This document shows positions 62,154 through 64,000 of a stretch of DNA of 64,000 nucleotides, piece by piece. A model generated the notes under the pieces. The model was not told where the DNA came from. It searched no databases and saw nothing but the letters and a program-made list of their open reading frames with translations. The stretch is from Micromonospora sp. WMMD1082 (GTDB taxonomy: Bacteria > Actinomycetota > Actinomycetes > Mycobacteriales > Micromonosporaceae). Position 1 is the first letter of the stretch, and every line of letters begins with the position of its first letter. The stretch spans positions 6,651,001 through 6,715,000 of the forward strand of contig NZ_JARUBM010000002.1 of assembly GCF_029626175.1 (NCBI RefSeq). Direction: 5' to 3'. The translations under genes were made by a program, and so were the position numbers.

Positions 62154-62726
62154 TCAGGCGGGGACGATCTCGCCGTGGACGAGCGTGAGGTCCGGGAACT
62201 CGTATCGCTCCCGCATGGCGTCGGCCAACCCCACGCCCACCTGGCCGACCACCAACCTGACCCCGGAGCCATCTGCGCGTGCCGCCACCGCCCCGACGGC
62301 CACTCCCCGCGCCCGCCAGTACGGGATGTCCGCCACGATGCTGCTCGACACCTGGTCGAGGACGGTGCGCGGATGTCGCGCGTCGGCGAAGACGAGTCGG
62401 AGTTCCGGGTGTCGCACGCGCAGACGTGTGTCGAGGCGGCCCACTCCCGGCACCGGCACGCGGTGGATCACCAGCGCCGTTCCGTCGACGGTCACGCCGG
62501 CGTACGAGGTGGTGGGGTAGGTGTGTTCGGCGTCCCGGATGAGCAGGTCCCGTGGTGGTTCACCGGCAGCCGCGGGCGGCGCGGTCAGGAGTTCCCGAGT
62601 GTGCGCCGGGCCCGGCTCCGGTTGCCCGAGATCCTCGGCCGCCGGTCCGGCGCAGGTGGCCGCCGCCGCTACGGCACCGGCGGCGACCAGACCGATTCGT
62701 CGCGTCAGCATGGCGACGCTCAGCAT
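62154..62726 (-). CDS. Exported small protein of unknown function
   Basis: A 190-aa protein with an N-terminal signal-like segment (TRRIGLVAAGAVAAAATCAG) and an acidic/Pro-rich stretch, then one domain of about 120 residues rich in Val and Arg (SYAGVTVDGTALVIHRVPVP; LRVRHPELRLVFADARHPRT; VGAVAARADGSGVRLVVGQV). The second part resembles the propeptide-like alpha/beta domains preceding some actinomycete trypsin-type proteases, but no protease domain follows. ATG 62726 or ATG 62711 could start; neither has a clear ribosome site. It is divergent from the LacI-type gene and shares its operator region. Confidence 0.6.
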   Translation of the reverse strand: MLSVAMLTRRIGLVAAGAVAAAATCAGPAAEDLGQPEPGPAHTRELLTAPPAAAGEPPRDLLIRDAEHTYPTTSYAGVTVDGTALVIHRVPVPGVGRLDTRLRVRHPELRLVFADARHPRTVLDQVSSSIVADIPYWRARGVAVGAVAARADGSGVRLVVGQVGVGLADAMRERYEFPDLTLVHGEIVPA

Positions 62727-62784
62727 AGTGCGGGACGGCCGTCGGGTCGGCGCGGTGCGTCGGCCGCCGCGACCGCGCCGATCG

Positions 62785-62798
62785 CTAATCCGCATTAG
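62785..62798. promoter_or_regulatory. Upstream LacI-type operator
   Basis: CTAATCCGCATTAG: CTAAT and ATTAG are complementary around CCGC. It matches 12 of 14 positions of the second site at 62883-62898 and lies 59 bases from the divergent exported-protein start. Confidence 0.7.
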
Positions 62799-62882
62799 TT
62801 CAGGGGTTTCATCGATCCGAAATCTGGCGTCACACTCTTGACATCGACGGGCCGGCCGGCGAGGCTCCTTCCAACCCCGAGC

Positions 62883-62898
62883 GCTAATACGCATTAGC
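62883..62898. promoter_or_regulatory. Downstream LacI-type operator
   Basis: GCTAATACGCATTAGC is a 16-bp palindrome (6-bp arms around ACGC), 20 bases before the regulator start. Its centre is 99 bp from the first operator's centre. Between the two is TTGACA (62838-62843), a perfect -35 hexamer with only a weak -10 (GAGGCT, 62861-62866). The layout suggests autoregulation with possible looping. Confidence 0.7.
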
Positions 62899-62918
62899 AG
62901 CACCGGAAGGACCCCACC

Positions 62919-63965
62919 GTGCCCCCTGCACCCCGACGCGTCACGCAGCGTGACATCGCGCGGTTGGCCGGCGTCAGTCAGGCGACCGTGTCGCTGGTGC
63001 TCAACAACCGCGCCGACGCCGACGTGCGGATCGCCCCCGAGACCCGGGAGCGGGTGCTGCGGGTGATCGCCGAGACCGGCTACGCCGCCGACCCGGTCGC
63101 GCGCCGGCTCGCCGCACGGTTCAACCGGATCATCGGCGTCTTCACCTACGAGCCGGCCTTCCCCAGCCGCAGCCGGGACTTCTTCCACCCCTTTCTGCTG
63201 GGCATCGAGGAGTACGCCGAGCGGGTCGGCTGCGACCTGCTGCTGTTCACCAGCGCACCGGTGGTCGACGGCCGGCGACGGATCTTCCACCGGGACAACC
63301 GGCTGCGCCTGGCCGACGGATGCATCCTGCTCGGACGCGAGATCGACGGTGCGGAACTGCTCCGGCTCAACCGCGACGGATACCCGTACGTCGCGGTCGG
63401 CCGGCGTGACGACGCCGGAGGTCCGGTGCCCTACGTCGGCACCGACTACGCCGCCGCCGTGGGTCAGCTCGTCGGCCTGGCGCTGCGACGCGGCCACCGC
63501 CGCCTGGCCTACCTGGGCGTCGACGCGACCGCCGAGTCCTCCGCGGACCGGCGGCGTGGCTTCGACGTCGCCGCGACGGACGCGGAGGCCGCCCGCCACC
63601 TGGCGACGCCGGCCCGCGACGCCGACACGATCCTCGACGAGCTGCTCGCCGACGGCAGCACCGTCGTCTTCGTGGAGGACTTCGCCACCGCCGTGGCGCT
63701 GGAGTCGGCCGCCCGCCGACGCGGGCTGGCCGTGCCCGGTGGCCTGTCGATCCTGACCCTCGGCGACCCGACCGTGCCGGTCCCCACCGACGTCGCCTTC
63801 ACCGGGTTCCGCATCCCGCGCGAGGAGATGGGCCGGCAGTCGGTCGAGGTGCTCACCGGCGTCATCGACGGCAGCGCCGCCGGCGTCCAGCAACGACTCC
63901 TGCCCTGCGAACTCGTCGAGGGCGACACCCTCGGTGCCCCCGATCCGGCGGTCGACCGCCGGTAG
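62919..63965 (+). CDS. LacI-family transcriptional regulator
   Basis: A 348-aa repressor: LacI helix-turn-helix VTQRDIARLAGVSQATVSLV, hinge VARRLAARFNRIIGVFTYEP, effector domain with FFHPFLLGIEEYAERVGCDL, GTDYAAAVGQLVGLALRRGH and VPTDVAFTGFRIPREEMGRQ. GTG 62919 follows GGAAGGA. Two CTAATnCGCATTAG-type operators precede it, so autoregulation is likely. Its target operon probably starts at the right edge of the window, where a new gene begins 28 bases after its stop, as is usual for sugar-uptake loci. Confidence 0.92.
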   Translation: MPPAPRRVTQRDIARLAGVSQATVSLVLNNRADADVRIAPETRERVLRVIAETGYAADPVARRLAARFNRIIGVFTYEPAFPSRSRDFFHPFLLGIEEYAERVGCDLLLFTSAPVVDGRRRIFHRDNRLRLADGCILLGREIDGAELLRLNRDGYPYVAVGRRDDAGGPVPYVGTDYAAAVGQLVGLALRRGHRRLAYLGVDATAESSADRRRGFDVAATDAEAARHLATPARDADTILDELLADGSTVVFVEDFATAVALESAARRRGLAVPGGLSILTLGDPTVPVPTDVAFTGFRIPREEMGRQSVEVLTGVIDGSAAGVQQRLLPCELVEGDTLGAPDPAVDRR

Positions 63966-63992
63966 GCGGACCGCGCGACTGGAAGGAAGCAA

Positions 63993-64000
63993 GTGGTACA
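63993..64000 (+). CDS. Start of a further gene running off the window
   Basis: GGAAGGA (63981-63987) followed six bases later by GTG 63993 is a good translation start at the very edge. Only two codons and a partial third are visible, so nothing can be said of the product; position suggests it is co-transcribed with the LacI-type regulator. Confidence 0.35.

Noticed and set aside
62154..63992. A 612-codon minus-strand frame running through the LacI-type regulator
   Set aside because: The portion above 62726 is antisense to a clear LacI protein and has no motif; only the 3' part is kept as a gene.

Overview
The window is very GC-rich DNA with dense, overlapping genes, many GTG/TTG starts and short stop/start overlaps. 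Lineage markers include a three-helix Rieske protein, a di-heme QcrC with a C-terminal anchor, SARP/AfsR regulators, a DUF397 gene and a GAF-SpoIIE phosphatase. Together they point to a filamentous actinomycete, most likely Micromonosporaceae; the family is an inference, since no rRNA or tRNA gene was recognised.

Layout. (1) 1-3463: the proximal part of a branched-chain-amino-acid-type ABC importer operon (binding protein, LivH, start of LivM), divergent from a LacI-type regulator, with a tandem operator at the importer promoter. (2) 3415-17107: a 13.7-kb respiratory island, all on the minus strand. It encodes a monoheme cytochrome c lipoprotein, a bc complex (qcrC-qcrA-qcrB), a caa3-type oxidase (subunit II with a cytochrome c domain, a subunit I/III fusion and a small membrane protein), a System I cytochrome c maturation set (ccmC-D-E-F-G-H) and a CtaG-like assembly factor. 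(3) 17289-22789: an OmpR/EnvZ-type two-component pair facing a MacAB-like export operon with a Cys-repeat lipoprotein. (4) 22800-26632: three genes of a probable surface-glycan locus (GT-B-like transferase, a protein of unknown function, a beta-helix protein). (5) 26933-36730: an accessory zone with a GAF-SpoIIE phosphatase, APH and GNAT enzymes, a SARP regulator facing an alpha/beta hydrolase, a decayed IS200/IS605-type tnpB element, several gene fragments, an ArsR/SRPBCC pair on a consensus promoter, and a broken DUF5753/DUF397 pair. (6) 36753-40060: a UvrA-like protein, a VOC protein and an AraC regulator. (7) 40155-54114: an L-rhamnose uptake and catabolism operon (rhaT-P-Q-S-M-I-EW-B) running directly into lutABC, facing its LacI-type regulator. 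(8) 54361-63965: two divergent SARP/AfsR-type regulators, a DUF2000/AraC pair, a secreted subtilase, a small exported protein, and a third LacI-type regulator with two operators.

How the parts work together. The rhamnose operon imports the sugar, epimerises, isomerises and phosphorylates it, then cleaves it to DHAP and lactaldehyde. The dehydrogenase half of RhaEW should oxidise lactaldehyde to lactate, and LutABC oxidises lactate to pyruvate, so the operon is a complete route. The respiratory island carries both the c-type electron-transfer proteins and their own haem-attachment machinery. This makes it look like a self-contained and possibly transferred module, distinct from the usual actinobacterial qcrCAB/ctaCDEF plus System II arrangement.

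Regulatory sites read directly from the sequence include LacI-type palindromes at 2337-2360, 46483-46494, 52773-52784 and 62785/62883, 11-bp-periodic SARP-like repeats at 31757 and 57299, and an ArsR operator inside a promoter spacer at 36102-36129.
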